A DNA stretch of 18,561 nucleotides from Physocladia obscura (Eukaryota; Chytridiomycota; Chytridiomycetes; Chytridiales; Chytriomycetaceae), in the NCBI GenBank assembly GCA_027596945.1, contig JADGJH010000441.1, positions 1 to 18,561 on the forward strand, read 5' to 3'. Below the pieces are notes generated by a model. The model was not told the origin of the DNA. It searched no databases and saw nothing but the letters and a program-made list of their open reading frames with translations. Below, one piece after another: positions 6,996 to 14,940 of the stretch (the stretch's first letter is position 1; each line of letters opens with the position of its first letter). The position numbers were made by a program, and so were the translations under genes.

Positions 6996-9235
6996 ATGCA
7001 AATCAAAACATCACAATCAACAACAACGGCAGATACTCTAACGATAACATCGCCATCGGGATCAGGAGCAGGGGCAGGAGTGGGCGGCCGGCTGGTTAAG
7101 AGCGCGCGACTCGTCAAATCAACGGGCGCCTTGGCTCTGGCTGCACGCACTCACTCCAATTCGTCGTCTATTACCTCCCATCAGCATCCCGCCAGTACGA
7201 GTGTCAGTATCAACGTGACGCGCAAATCGCAGTATCACTACGGCGCGGCTGCCAAAGCCGATGCAAGCCTGGCGTAAGCTCAAATCCTCTTTGATTCAGT
7301 AATCAACCAATTTATTGCCATCAAAACCCGAAACCCAAAACAACCGCAACAGCACCGCTTACTCGCACGCTCACTCGACTCCGCACTTATCTTCAGATAA
7401 AGACAGCTTGCTTCCGTTCCACGCCGCCGATATGAATTCTGTTTCCCGATCAACATCAACTTCACGGATTACTTCACGGTTCACCTGGATGGGGCAGCGC
7501 ATTACCGGTGTTGCACGCCGCTTTCAACGTCAAGCTGCGTTGGAGAAAGTTGTGTGGATCATTGCGTTGTTTGCTTCTGTGTTGCAAATTCTTGTGAGTA
7601 GTCATTCCTAAAAATAGCTCTGTAAAATTTTAATTTCATCATTGAATTCAGGGTCTCCTCATTTATGCGCGCACACATATCTTCACGCCAGCTATTGAGT
7701 GGCCAAATACCGTTTACCATTCGGACCTGCTTTCTCCGCGTCTTGCGACCCTCCATGCTATATTATCTCTTGTATTTATAGCAGGAATTGCTCCTGTCAT
7801 TTTTTCCCTCCACTCATCTTGGCACTCCATACATCCACACGCACCACTTTCTTCTTCTCTCGTACCATTCAATATTTTTTGGGCATGCATACCCGTTCTT
7901 ACCATCTCAAGTATCCCTCCAATGGCTGCCGACTTTTATCATATGGATCGTACTGCCCGGTTTTCAATCACTCCACGTCTTGTCATGCTGGCTGCGACAA
8001 TTTCTGGTTGCTTATTCCTTTACATTGTACGTGTTTATGCAAAGCGTGTGGTTGTGCAGTATGTGGCGATGCCGCGCGTCCAAAAGCGCAGAAGCAGCAG
8101 TTTCCTGTCAAACGGCAGTCCACTTTCAGGTCGAAGCAATGTTCTTGGTGCCAGCAATGTTGCTGACGGCAAAGGCGCTGATGCTAAAATATCCTCCAGT
8201 ATTTCAGCGACCAATGAATGGATTAAAAAGATGGGAACAAGTTTCGAAGCGCATGTTGGTGTTTTAGGTTTGATTTGTGGTGGATGGGGTCTTGGATTTC
8301 TCGAATCCCTTTTTTCGCAATCATCAACATCAATATCAAATGATACAGTTGTATGGTTTGCGGCTTCTACTGCATACTTAAATTCCACAGCAATCACTGC
8401 TTCTGCTGCTTCTGCCGCTGTCGCCGCTCCCGGCGCCTTTTCGGCTACTTCATCGCCTTATTATGCAGAAACTGCGCCGAAAATCTTTATCATTCCAGTC
8501 TTATATGTCATCATTCAAACCTGTGTGTCTGTAACACTCATGTATTGGGGTGCATTTGGACACGGCGTAAAATACCTCCCGCCAGTCACGCAGCAATTCA
8601 GCGTGTCACGTCGATCTCTGATACGTTCATTATCTGACAATACTGCTCACTATGCGGCGATTCCCGAAGAAGAATGTAGAAGTAACAGTAGGAACGTGAC
8701 GGGAATCAGCGGAAACAATAAATGCTGCACCTATACAAAAGCACGCAGTTTTCCCAATCCACCAGCGATTGCAGTAATGATAACACCAGCGATGACAACA
8801 ATGGCTGACGAGTGCGAAGACGGTGATAACGCCACAACGGGATCGCAGCGCACGAGTCTTGATTCCGTGGATTCGATGACACCGATGGCTGTTCCCGGAA
8901 GCAGCAGTTCTGTTGATGCAGATAATGCACTCGAGACGGCGAGCGTAACTAGTTTTGATTCTGGGGACAACGTGAGCAGCAGTCGGCGGCTGATTAAAGC
9001 GAAGCGTTCGTCGTCATCGGCAGCAGCGACGATTGAGACAGCTTTGTTTGGGGCGCGTGGGGCTTTCTTACGGAAACGGAATGGTCTTGTGGACAGTTTG
9101 ACTGCAGCAAATGCTGTTGGTAAATTTCAGCGGCTGGCCTTTGCAATGGTTGCTATCGTGGGAAGTCTGGTTACGGGACTCGTTTTCGCGTGGTTATTCG
9201 TTTGCGTCGATTCATGCGGGCGAGGTTACAATTGA
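6996..9235 (+). CDS. large multi-pass membrane protein, about 7 TM, unknown family
   Basis: Proposed exons are 6996-7273, 7353-7593 and 7652-9235. Intron 1 is GTAAGC..AACAG (79 nt), intron 2 GTGAGT..TTCAG (58 nt). The product is 700 residues. Residues 1-150 are low-complexity Ser/Thr/Ala/Gly. Hydrophobic segments are near 159-179 (VVWIIALFASVLQIL...), 204-224, 246-266, 283-299, 375-394 (weak, Gly-rich), 451-472 and 670-690. A roughly 195-residue Ser-rich loop lies between the last two. Basic clusters before segment 1 (RRFQRQ), after segment 4 (RVYAKR, QKRRSSS), after segment 6 (SRRSLIRS) and before segment 7 (FLRKRN) all fall on one side, so the positive-inside rule places the N-terminus in the cytosol. 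I recognise no family signature. Intron 1 is the weaker splice: another acceptor at 7406 also keeps frame, and a start at ATG 7432 would drop the low-complexity tail. An AATAAA lies 70 nt after the stop. Confidence 0.75.
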
Positions 9236-9304
9236 AATTTTACCTTTCTCTTTTTTTTTTTAAAATCTGTAAAACGTTGGGGTCTCTACACATCAATCTC
9301 TCCC

Positions 9305-9310
9305 AATAAA
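9305..9310 (+). terminator. poly(A) signal AATAAA after the membrane protein gene
   Basis: AATAAA (CCCAATAAAGTC) 70 nt past the TGA stop at 9233-9235, on the same strand. Confidence 0.5.
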
Positions 9311-9689
9311 GTCGTAAATAAGTTTGACAAAAAATAATTCCTGACTGTGTAGATAAATTTGCATTCATAGATAATGATAAAGCAGGGCCCTGATAATGAA
9401 GTTCAACTTTTATTCTGATTTTGTTTATCACGAAAGATTTAGAGCCTATCTTATCAGCATAAATTACCGTGTCATGGATAACTGGAATACTTAATTGAAA
9501 AATGTTGTTCATCGCTCTCTTTCTTCAACTTGACTGAAAAAAAGGATGAGGACCAATCCAGAACCTTAATGAAGACAAACAATTCATCTTGATCAAGATT
9601 TATATTGGCCTCATACAGAGCAAAAAAGGGGAGAAAAAGAAGAAAATATACAGGTTTTATAGAAAGCCAACAGATTGCGCATAAAAACG

Positions 9690-9998
9690 ATGCTTCGCGA
9701 CAACCGAAATCTACGCAGTATCGACAAGGCACAGGATTCGTTAGCAGCCGAGATGAAGTGGGGCATTGGTTTTATTACAGGGAACCCAAACGCGTTACCG
9801 AAAATATCAGCATTTTTCAGGGGACGAACTTGTATTGTTTGTGGAGCATCTGCAGGAGTGTACGCGTTAATGGGCGCTGAGCATGTACGAATTTCCATTA
9901 GTAAATACGCGGAACTGAACAAACTTGTTTGGATTAATCGACGTCCTTATTTGGATAACTTGGCGATTCAGGAACGGACCTTATTCATTCTAATATTA
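9690..9998 (+). pseudogene. rhomboid-like fragment with GASAGVYALMGA motif
   Basis: The plus-strand frame from ATG 9690 to the TGA at 9999-10001 contains RTCIVCGASAGVYALMGAEH. Rhomboid intramembrane serine proteases carry G-A-S-G/A-G-V-Y-A-L-x-G-A, with Ser as the nucleophile at the start of a membrane helix, and this matches closely. What follows (AELNKLVWINRRPYL) sits where the next rhomboid loop would be. The upstream His/Asn helix and the downstream catalytic His helix are absent, so it cannot be an active protease as it stands. It is probably a relic. A GTAAAT donor at 9901 with a GAGACAG acceptor at 10006 would join it in phase to the ankyrin-like fragment that follows, so the two may come from one old locus. 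The assignment rests on one motif. Confidence 0.35.
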
Positions 9999-10006
9999 TG
10001 AGACAG

Positions 10007-10551
10007 GGGGGACGCCACAACTTGTTGCAGCAATACCAGTACAAGCACTATCGCTGATACACGCGTGCACAGACGAGGCGCTCACAGCCGCAGACCTTGC
10101 AAACGACCAAGGCTGTAGTGCAGCAACACACTTTGCGATACTCGCAACAACGCTGCAATAACTGGCACCAACATTATTTCCTCGACTACGGCACTTAATC
10201 GGCAGGGGGTTTAGCCACGGCACCAGTATTCGTGCACTGCAGGACATGAACAAATGGGTGAAGTGAAAATAAACGAGGGCAGCAAGAAGATTGAATGAGT
10301 TCAATTTTTCCCGCAGAGATGTTTGGAGAAGCGTTATCGGGCCATGAAACAGCGACATGGATTGGCAGGGAATTAGAGGATGTGAATGGTTCACTCGATA
10401 AGAAATCCTGGACTGAAAGCCGATTCGCCTAATGCGCCACTTAAGACTGCTCCGCACAAACAATTGCCCGTCAGCTGGTCCGGCATCGGACAAAAGGTTA
10501 ATTGCACAAGACTCTGAAGCTGATGTGTTTCCAGCGACAAATAAACTCTGA
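10007..10551 (+). pseudogene. ankyrin-repeat-like gene remnant
   Basis: The plus strand reads TPQLVAAIPVQALSLIHACT then DEALTAADLANDQGCSAATH to a TAA at 10159-10161. The L-T-A-A-D-L-A-x-D-Q-G core is typical of the first helix of an ankyrin repeat, a protein-binding module. The same frame continues past the stop (LFPRLRHLIGRGFSHG..., ALQDMNKW) to a TGA at 10264. Further coding-like pieces follow in other frames: 10310-10432 (AEMFGEALSGHETATWIGRE...) and about 10461-10551 (CPSAGPASDKRLIAQDSE...). A GTGAAG..CCGCAG pair (10258-10316, 59 nt) could be a fossil intron. The 197-codon open frame on the opposite strand is the shadow of this sequence. It is probably a dead gene that had an ankyrin domain. 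Confidence 0.35.
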
Positions 10552-10695
10552 GAAAACATGTAAATAATAAAAAATTGACAGTTGGGCACACAAAAAAAAG
10601 AAAGAAAAAATATTCGACGATGAAATAAAAACTTTGTTTTTGAAAAACATTATTAAAAAAAAATCGTTACAGTGCAATAAGTCACATAATATTTT

Positions 10696-11348
10696 TCAAA
10701 TAGCCTTGTCCAATTCAGACGGACGAGGAACGATGACTGGCACTTTCAAATGATGCACAAGATAATCGGACACAGAACCCAAAAATGTTTTCTTGAAAGC
10801 ACCCAATCCACGGCTTCCAATCACAAGCATATCGGCATGCACATCTTCAACTTTGTACGCAATTTCGTCGCGCGGGTCGCCACGCAACGCAACACCGCGC
10901 ACATTGTACTTGTGGTGCGGCAACTTGTTTGCATATGCACGCAACAAATCTACGAAAAAAAAATAAATAAGAAAAAAAAAACTTTAAAAAAAAAACTCCC
11001 CCAACCATGAGACTCCGCCTTATTTGCTGCCTCAATCTTCTCAAACTCCTTCGAAAAGTCGATATATAATGCGCCATACACGGCGGGCAGCGTCGCTGTC
11101 GGTCGTACATTAAGAATCACAAGCTGATCAGTCTCGGCGCGCACGAGGTTGTTGATTGCCCAGTCGAACGCGTATTCCGAGTACTTGGAGGCGTCAACGG
11201 CGATGGCAATCACACGCGTGGGGTTGCTGGTGCTGTGTGTTTCGTGTGGGGACACAACATCTTCGTGCAGGTTTTTCTCTGCTGTTGTTGTCGGTGATGT
11301 TGTTGCTGTTGGAACAGTGGGAGCGGTTTGGTCAATAGTTGCAGACAT
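10696..11348 (-). CDS. universal stress protein USP-1
   Basis: A single-domain universal stress protein (UspA fold, alpha/beta nucleotide-binding, normally a dimer), expected in the cytosol. Exon 1 is 11348-11006, the intron 11005-10950 (GTTGGG..CGTAG, 56 nt, phase 1), exon 2 10949-10696, giving 198 residues. A Thr-rich tail (1-30) and the motif HEDVVSPHETHS precede the first strand, RVIAIAVDASKYSEYAFDWA (45-64). The ATP-binding signature G-x2-G-x9-G-S is complete: GSRG at 159-162 and GS at 172-173, followed by VSDYLVHH and VPVIVP. It is therefore expected to bind ATP. The start is the first in-frame ATG. A bZIP site lies 85 bp upstream. It is the first gene of a four-USP cluster and is divergent from USP-2. 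A 29-nt stretch at 10811-10839, covering HADMLVIGSRG, is identical in USP-3. Confidence 0.9.
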
Positions 11349-11432
11349 TTTTAGTTTTTTATTTGTTTTATTTCTATGGGAAACAACTTTTGGGAAATAA
11401 CGCGTTTTTTTGTGCCCATCAGTTGGAAGTTG

Positions 11433-11439
11433 TGACTCA
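11433..11439. promoter_or_regulatory. TGACTCA bZIP (AP-1/Gcn4-type) site upstream of USP-1
   Basis: TGACTCAT starts 85 bp upstream of the USP-1 ATG (11348). A near match, TGATTCA, lies at 11468-11474. The same octamer, in one orientation or the other, precedes the other three USP genes at similar distance, which is the main reason to think it functional. Confidence 0.55.
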
Positions 11440-11482
11440 TTCTTCGTTCACACGTTACATCTCAGAATGATTCATTAATCAA

Positions 11483-11494
11483 CCCCCCCCCCCC
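11483..11494. repeat. 12-C homopolymer tract
   Basis: A run of twelve C, followed by GCGC, 135 bp upstream of the USP-1 start on the minus strand (a G run in the gene's own sense). Such runs vary in length and are error-prone in sequencing. No function is evident. Confidence 0.7.
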
Positions 11495-11888
11495 GCGCAT
11501 TTAAAAATTGTGCCACACATTTTGGACTGTTGTTGCTCAGCTCTGATTCGCGATTTTTAATACTCAACGTGCAGAAAATCGACGGTTTGAGAAAAAAAAA
11601 ATTTTTAAGAAATTAAGTTAATGGCAAACAAAATTCTCCAAAAGTGACTTATTTCTTGAATTTCGACACATAGAGCCAAATCAATAATACCGGGGAAGAA
11701 GTTGGTGCAAAATTCAGGTCTTGGCGATTCCATTCGCAATAGAATCTATTTGCAAAAATTTTGCAGATAATTATATATCTAGACTGTCACATGTTTCATA
11801 ATAAAATTAAAATGATTTGTTTACTATTTCATTTATTTTCTTTGCATTTATCAAATATGATAATACACAACTGTTAGAAACAGATTCT

Positions 11889-12131
11889 TTAAGGATGCTG
11901 ACTTGACACATCCCACTGATTTAATATTCCATAATACTTTGTCGCACCTCTGTGTACTAATTTTGAGATCGAGTTGTCTGCTGGTTGGATATTTGACCGC
12001 ATATCCAGTTCCTCCAACTGCGAATTGAAAATTCAGTTGACTCCCTGCAGCAGCGCTACTGACCTGCTTCTGTCGTAAAGTCCGTTATTCAGCTGACGCG
12101 GCGCGCTGATGCTGAAGAGCACTTGCATCAT
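11889..12131 (-). pseudogene. short coding-like remnant between divergent USP genes
   Basis: One minus-strand frame from ATG 12131 to the TAA at 11891-11889 (81 codons) is broken by a single TGA at 12035-12033. It reads MMQVLFSISAPRQLNN..., then after the stop NSQLEELDMRSNIQPADN and LVHRGATKYYGILNQW. The GC-richer part (about 11990-12130) stands out from the AT-rich surroundings. I do not recognise it. It may be a relic or a chance open frame. It lies in the 1.1-kb divergent USP-1/USP-2 gap, which otherwise holds only AT-rich sequence and the two bZIP sites. Confidence 0.2.
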
Positions 12132-12377
12132 TGCAAAGTGATCTTTTTTCTCCTTTGTTTTTGGACTATTGTGATATTGATGGGATATCTATGCAGCTAT
12201 CCCTTGAATAGGCGATTTTCCTGTGTGTGTTTTTCTTGAAAAAAATATACCTCTCATGCCACTTCTATTATTGCCATAATAGAATATCATAAATTATTTT
12301 CTTACGATAATAGTTTTGTGGTCTGATGAGTGATTAGTGATCAAATTAAGAGTTGAAGTGTCAAGATGATCCAAAAA

Positions 12378-12384
12378 TGAGTCA
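12378..12384. promoter_or_regulatory. TGAGTCA bZIP site upstream of USP-2
   Basis: ATGAGTCA, the reverse complement of TGACTCAT, ends 91 bp upstream of the USP-2 ATG (12475). The sequence between it and the start is A-rich, like the leader of the dehydrogenase gene. Same octamer as at the three other USP genes. Confidence 0.55.
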
Positions 12385-12474
12385 CAAAAAACCAAACAAA
12401 AAGGGATACAAAAAAAAAAAACGAGAAATAAACAAAAAAAACACATAATCTTCCACATACTTACATACAAAAAA

Positions 12475-13156
12475 ATGAGCTCACATCTTGAATCAGCTGT
12501 TATCGCGCAGCCAAGACCAATCACGCCAGCAAACCTGGCGATCATCGACAAATTCATTAAACCGCAAGTGAATGAAGAAGTCCTTCAATCGACTGCCACA
12601 ATTATCACCACTGCTACAATGCCGCAAAAGAAACGAGTGATTGCAATGGCTGTTGACGATACCAAGGAATCATATTATGCCTTCACTTGGGCACTTAACA
12701 ACCTCGTTGACCAGTGGCGCGACCAGGTGTGCTTGCTAAACGTGAGACCATTTGCAGTGCCCGGTTATTTCATTAGTAGCTCGGAATTCTATCCTTCGTA
12801 TTCTCTTGATTACAATGAGGTTTTATTATTTTTGTTTCTATTATTATTTTTTATTTAAAAATATTTATTTTTGTTAATTCTCCCAGGAGTATGTTGATTC
12901 GGTGGAAACTTTCAATCGCGACGAATCGCATGCGCTTCTTCAACAATATGGCGCCGAATTGCTCGCGAAAGGCGTGCAGAGTCGTGGCATCGCGTTGCGC
13001 GGAAATCCAAAAGAAACTCTGCTACAGAAAATCGAGGAGTTAAAGCCGGATATTGTTGTTACTGGAACGCGTGGCAAGTCGTTGTTTAGAGGAAGTATCA
13101 GCGAGTACCTTGTGCAGCATGCGAATACGGTTGTGATTGTGCCGAAATGGAATTGA
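12475..13156 (+). CDS. universal stress protein USP-2, divergent ATP loop
   Basis: A USP-fold protein of 204 residues. Exon 1 is 12475-12819, the intron 12820-12886 (GTTTTA..CCCAG, 67 nt, phase 0), exon 2 12887-13156. About 52 residues of unrelated N-terminal tail precede strand 1, KRVIAMAVDDTKESYYAFTW (53-72). The usual DAS is DDT here. The ATP signature is altered: GTRG (175-178) is followed after only five residues, KSLFR, by GS (184-185), where USP-1, -3 and -4 have nine. ATP binding may be lost or changed. The intron is not homologous to that of its neighbours: it falls about 15 codons earlier, in another phase, while the shared ESH site (128-130) is uninterrupted. It ends convergently with USP-3, 202 bp apart. 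An AATAAA lies 37 nt past the stop. An older, diverged paralogue under probably the same bZIP control. Confidence 0.88.
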
Positions 13157-13192
13157 TTTGTTTGTTGCTTTTTCGTTTTTTGGTTGTCCATT

Positions 13193-13198
13193 AATAAA
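13193..13198 (+). terminator. poly(A) signal AATAAA after USP-2
   Basis: AATAAA (ATTAATAAATAG) 37 nt after the USP-2 stop, in the short convergent gap between USP-2 and USP-3. Confidence 0.5.
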
Positions 13199-13358
13199 TA
13201 GTTTTGGTTATCTTTTCGGCGAAATTCTCACGAAACTCTGTCAAAAATACCGCAATAATAAATATCATGTCAGTAGAAAAGATTAATTATACCAAAATTA
13301 ATCAATATTTACTATCCCTTAAAAACAAAGTTTTTTTGTGGTGTGTATATATTTTTAT

Positions 13359-13973
13359 TTACTTCAGTTCATTGGAACGGGGAACAATGACTGGAATGTT
13401 TAGGTGCTGAATGAGATATTCAGAGACAGATCCAAGCACAACTTTCTGGAAAGCGCCCAGTCCGCGGCTTCCAATCACAAGCATATCGGCATGTATTTCT
13501 TCGACTTTCAGGGTAATCTGTTCCCTTGGGTCTCCAACCAGTGCAACGCCACGAATATTGTATTTGTTGGGTGCAAGCTTGGCAGCATACGATTGTAACA
13601 ATTCTAAAAAAAAAATTTTAAAAAAAAAAATAGTAAACATCCATCCAAAGTATAGCACACTGTTCAATATTAATATTCCTAGTATACCGTGCGATTGCTG
13701 CTTATACGCCGATTGAATGCGATCAAGCTCGGTGGAAACATCCGTGCCGGTAGCTGCAAAAAATTTTGGCACGGTTGCGGCGGGCCGCACGTTAAGCAGC
13801 ACGATCTGGTCTGTTTCAGCGCGCACAAGATTCTTTATGGCCCAGTTGAACGCGAATTCAGAGAATTTCGATGCGTCGACGGGAATTGCAATCACACGAT
13901 TGTGCGCAGGCGCAACTTTTCCGTGCGCGTCGTGTAAGTTTACAATTTCTTCTTGCTCTGAGATAGTTGCCAT
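13359..13973 (-). CDS. universal stress protein USP-3
   Basis: Exon 1 is 13973-13688, the intron 13687-13604 (GTATAC..TTTAG, 84 nt, phase 1), exon 2 13603-13359, giving 176 residues. Strand 1 is RVIAIPVDASKFSEFAFNWA (26-45). The ATP signature is complete, GSRG at 140-143 and GS at 153-154, then VSEYLIQHL and IPVIVP. Exon lengths (286 and 245 nt) equal those of USP-4 exactly, so the two proteins align without gaps, which points to tandem duplication. It shares a 29-nt identical block with USP-1 (here 13465-13493). The N-terminal tail lacks the PHETHS motif of USP-1 and USP-4. The intron length is a multiple of three and has no stop in frame, so an unspliced message would encode 204 residues with a hydrophobic insert after SH. 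Two bZIP sites lie 81 and 97 bp upstream of the start. Confidence 0.9.
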   Translation of the reverse strand: MATISEQEEIVNLHDAHGKVAPAHNRVIAIPVDASKFSEFAFNWAIKNLVRAETDQIVLLNVRPAATVPKFFAATGTDVSTELDRIQSAYKQQSHGILGILILNSVLYFGWMFTIFFFKIFFLELLQSYAAKLAPNKYNIRGVALVGDPREQITLKVEEIHADMLVIGSRGLGAFQKVVLGSVSEYLIQHLNIPVIVPRSNELK

Positions 13974-14053
13974 TCTTTTTCTTTGACTTTCTTTTTGACG
14001 CTAGATTTCACAATTTCGCCGCAATTTGTCTTGCCCGGTTTGATGATATATAC

Positions 14054-14060
14054 TGACTCA
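14054..14060. promoter_or_regulatory. TGACTCA bZIP site upstream of USP-3 (proximal)
   Basis: TGACTCAT starts 81 bp upstream of the USP-3 ATG (13973). It is the closer of two sites that face each other 16 bp apart. Confidence 0.55.
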
Positions 14061-14069
14061 TATTAACTT

Positions 14070-14076
14070 TGAGTCA
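14070..14076. promoter_or_regulatory. TGAGTCA bZIP site upstream of USP-3 (distal)
   Basis: TTGAGTCA, inverted relative to the proximal site and 97 bp upstream of the USP-3 ATG. USP-3 is the only one of the four genes with two exact heptamers. Confidence 0.5.
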
Positions 14077-14248
14077 CTATCACGCACATTTAAACAAATA
14101 AAAATATATTGCAATTAGTGTTTATTTTTTTATTTTCACATCCCAAAATAAACTTCCGGATTATAGGACAGTTATAATTATTTCGGTTATGAATTACTTA
14201 ATGCCAGTTATGGCTAACTCATTAATTTTTAGGAGATACATTCAATTA

Positions 14249-14254
14249 TTTATT
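14249..14254 (-). terminator. poly(A) signal AATAAA after USP-4
   Basis: TTTATT on the plus strand, 27 nt beyond the TGA stop of USP-4 (14284-14282), preceded by a T-run in the gene's sense. Confidence 0.45.
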
Positions 14255-14281
14255 CCCGAAAAAGGAAAAAAAAAAGCGAAA

Positions 14282-14880
14282 TCATTCTTTCGCTTGCAGC
14301 CGCGGAATTATCACCGGAACATTGAGGTGGTGCACCAGGTATTCGGAAACGGAACCTAACAAGGCTTTCTTAATGCCGCCAAGCCCACGACTTCCAACCA
14401 CCAGCAAAGATGCTTTGAGTTCATCCACTTTGAATGCGATTTCGTCTCTTGCATCTCCGCACAATGCGATTCCACGAATGTTGTATTTGTGTGATGACAG
14501 TTTGCTGGCATACGATTGAAGTAACTCTACAAACGTTTGCGTTTACAAAAATTTTCACTGCCAAAAAAGGGTGGAATTTAAAGGGTGGGAATACCATGCG
14601 AATGCTTCTTGTTTTCGGCCTCAATTTTGTCAAATTCTGGTGAAAAGTCAATGTTTGCGGCGAGATAAATGCCGGGAAACTCGACTATGGGGCGCACGTT
14701 GACGAGCACAATCTGATCGGTTTTGGGACGAACAAGATTGTTGATTGCCCAGTCAAAGGCAAATTCTGAATACTTGGAGGCATCAACAGCAATGACAATA
14801 ATCCGCGTGGGCTCGCTATCGCTGTGCGTTTCGTGCGGGGTTACGACGTTTTCGTGGATTTTGGAGTCGGTTGTTGACAT
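14282..14880 (-). CDS. universal stress protein USP-4
   Basis: Exon 1 is 14880-14595, the intron 14594-14527 (GTATTC..TGTAG, 68 nt, phase 1), exon 2 14526-14282, giving 176 residues. The N-terminus has IHENVVTPHETHS (8-20), nearly the same as HEDVVSPHETHS of USP-1. Strand 1 is RIIVIAVDASKYSEFAFDWA (26-45). The ATP signature is complete: GSRG at 140-143, GS at 153-154, then VSEYLVHHL and VPVIIP. The start is the first ATG; the frame is open only a little further upstream, without another ATG. Exon lengths match USP-3, and the two lie head to tail. The tail resembles USP-1 while the exon structure matches USP-3, so the three probably arose by serial duplication with some gene conversion. A bZIP site lies 54 bp upstream. 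Confidence 0.9.
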
Positions 14881-14933
14881 GTTTATTTTCAAATTTAATT
14901 CCCTTTCTTTCCATTTATAGGTTTAACAAAACA

Positions 14934-14940
14934 TGACTCA
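14934..14940. promoter_or_regulatory. TGACTCA bZIP site upstream of USP-4
   Basis: TGACTCAT starts 54 bp upstream of the USP-4 ATG (14880), the closest of the set. A TGACG sequence follows at about 14948. Confidence 0.55.

Noticed and set aside
7699..8267. Overlapping plus-strand frames of 155-159 codons
   Set aside because: They lie in other frames within exon 3 of the membrane protein, are Cys- and His-rich, and have no start or splice support.
6996..9235. GPCR identity for the seven-segment protein
   Set aside because: Charge distribution places the N-terminus in the cytosol, segment 5 is weak, and no DRY or NPxxY-like motif is seen.
737..10551. Reassigned stop codon explaining the interrupted frames
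   Set aside because: The internal stops include TAA, TAG and TGA in different remnants, and the intact genes end with all three. No single reassignment fits.
9996..10589. 197-codon minus-strand open frame as a gene
   Set aside because: It is the shadow of the plus-strand ankyrin-like sequence; its composition (many S, C, R) and lack of motifs do not look like a protein.
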